Positions 5,524 through 5,662 of a DNA stretch of 5,662 bases are shown here, one piece after another. The stretch spans positions 1-5,662 of the forward strand of contig JANOAR010000143.1 of assembly GCA_031411235.1 (NCBI GenBank). The letters are read 5' to 3'. Source of the stretch: JANOAR01 sp031411235. GTDB lineage: Bacteria > Verrucomicrobiota > Verrucomicrobiia > Verrucomicrobiales > Verrucomicrobiaceae. A model generated the notes under the pieces. The model had not been told where the DNA came from and made no database searches. It saw nothing but the letters and a program-made list of their open reading frames with translations. The position numbers and the translations under genes are program-made. Numbering within the stretch: position 1 is the stretch's first letter; every line of letters starts with the position of its first letter.

Positions 5524-5662
5524 TGAGATGCCACGGATATTTGGACCAAAAGTGAATTAGTTAGCGAGGGCGATATCGGCCTCGAAGCGGCTGGGGGAAC
5601 GGTAGTTGAGGGAGGAGTGGAGGCGTTGGGTGTTGTAGTAGGAGTCGATGAAGGCGAAGAGT
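5524..5662 (-). mobile_element. IS3-family insertion sequence, partial (3' end of element)
   Basis: The C-terminal transposase codons run to 5557 and are followed by a short non-coding tail. On the plus strand TGAGATGCCACGGATATTTG begins at 5524. IS3-family elements usually end in TG...CA within some tens of bases of the transposase stop, so 5524 is a plausible outer end. The partner repeat is outside the window, so this boundary is inferred. Confidence 0.5.
5557..5662 (-). CDS. IS3-family transposase (OrfB, integrase core), C-terminal fragment
   Basis: Read on the minus strand, the last 34 codons before TAA (5559-5557) give LFAFIDSYYNTQRLHSSLNY followed by RSPSRFEADIALAN. The Y-N-x-x-R-x-H-S-x-L-x-Y-x-S-P-x-x-F-E pattern is the hallmark C-terminal end of IS3-family OrfB transposases with an rve/integrase core. 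The DDE catalytic residues would lie further into the gene, beyond the window edge. The gene runs opposite to all others here. Truncation is by the window, so intactness cannot be judged. Confidence 0.9.
   Translation of the reverse strand, partial: LFAFIDSYYNTQRLHSSLNYRSPSRFEADIALAN

Overview
The window reads as accessory DNA from a GC-rich bacterium. Codons in the left two thirds are dominated by GCC, CGC and CTC, and most starts there have no clear Shine-Dalgarno site, which would suit Verrucomicrobiota or Planctomycetota. That placement is a guess from style only. Composition becomes more AT-rich to the right of about 3525, where insertion sequences dominate.

Layout. (1) 1-2403 (+) is the C-terminal 800 codons of a large SMC/MukB/SbcC-like ATPase with a hinge-like domain flanked by coiled coil, an SGGE signature and a Walker B motif. 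It most resembles JetC, the SMC subunit of Wadjet plasmid-defence systems. Its ATP-binding N-terminus lies outside the window. (2) 2496-3131 (+) is a probable GNAT-fold protein. It is followed closely by two small genes, 3163-3345 and 3360-3524, whose 60- and 54-residue products align without gaps and are clearly paralogues. The three look like one transcription unit. (3) 3620-4984 is a full-length ISL3-family insertion sequence: perfect 28-bp terminal inverted repeats around one DDE transposase gene. The transposase carries a 60-bp in-frame, palindrome-rich insertion just after its first catalytic Asp. (4) The ISL3 element appears to split a small gene. A signal-peptide-like start lies just left of it (3564-3619) and a 78-residue beta-rich C-terminal piece just right of it (4985-5222), in the same reading phase. 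(5) 5223-5556 has no convincing intact gene, only a weak remnant on the minus strand and the probable end of another element. (6) 5557-5662 (-) is the C-terminus of an IS3-family transposase running off the window.

How it fits together: a possible plasmid-defence locus, shown only by its SMC subunit, is followed by a small uncharacterised operon and then by a zone of insertion sequences that has broken at least one gene. No JetD-like nuclease is visible downstream, so the rest of any Wadjet operon would have to be upstream. The most unusual items are the in-frame palindromic insertion in the transposase, the tandem small paralogues, and the signal-peptide gene split by ISL3 without an obvious target duplication.
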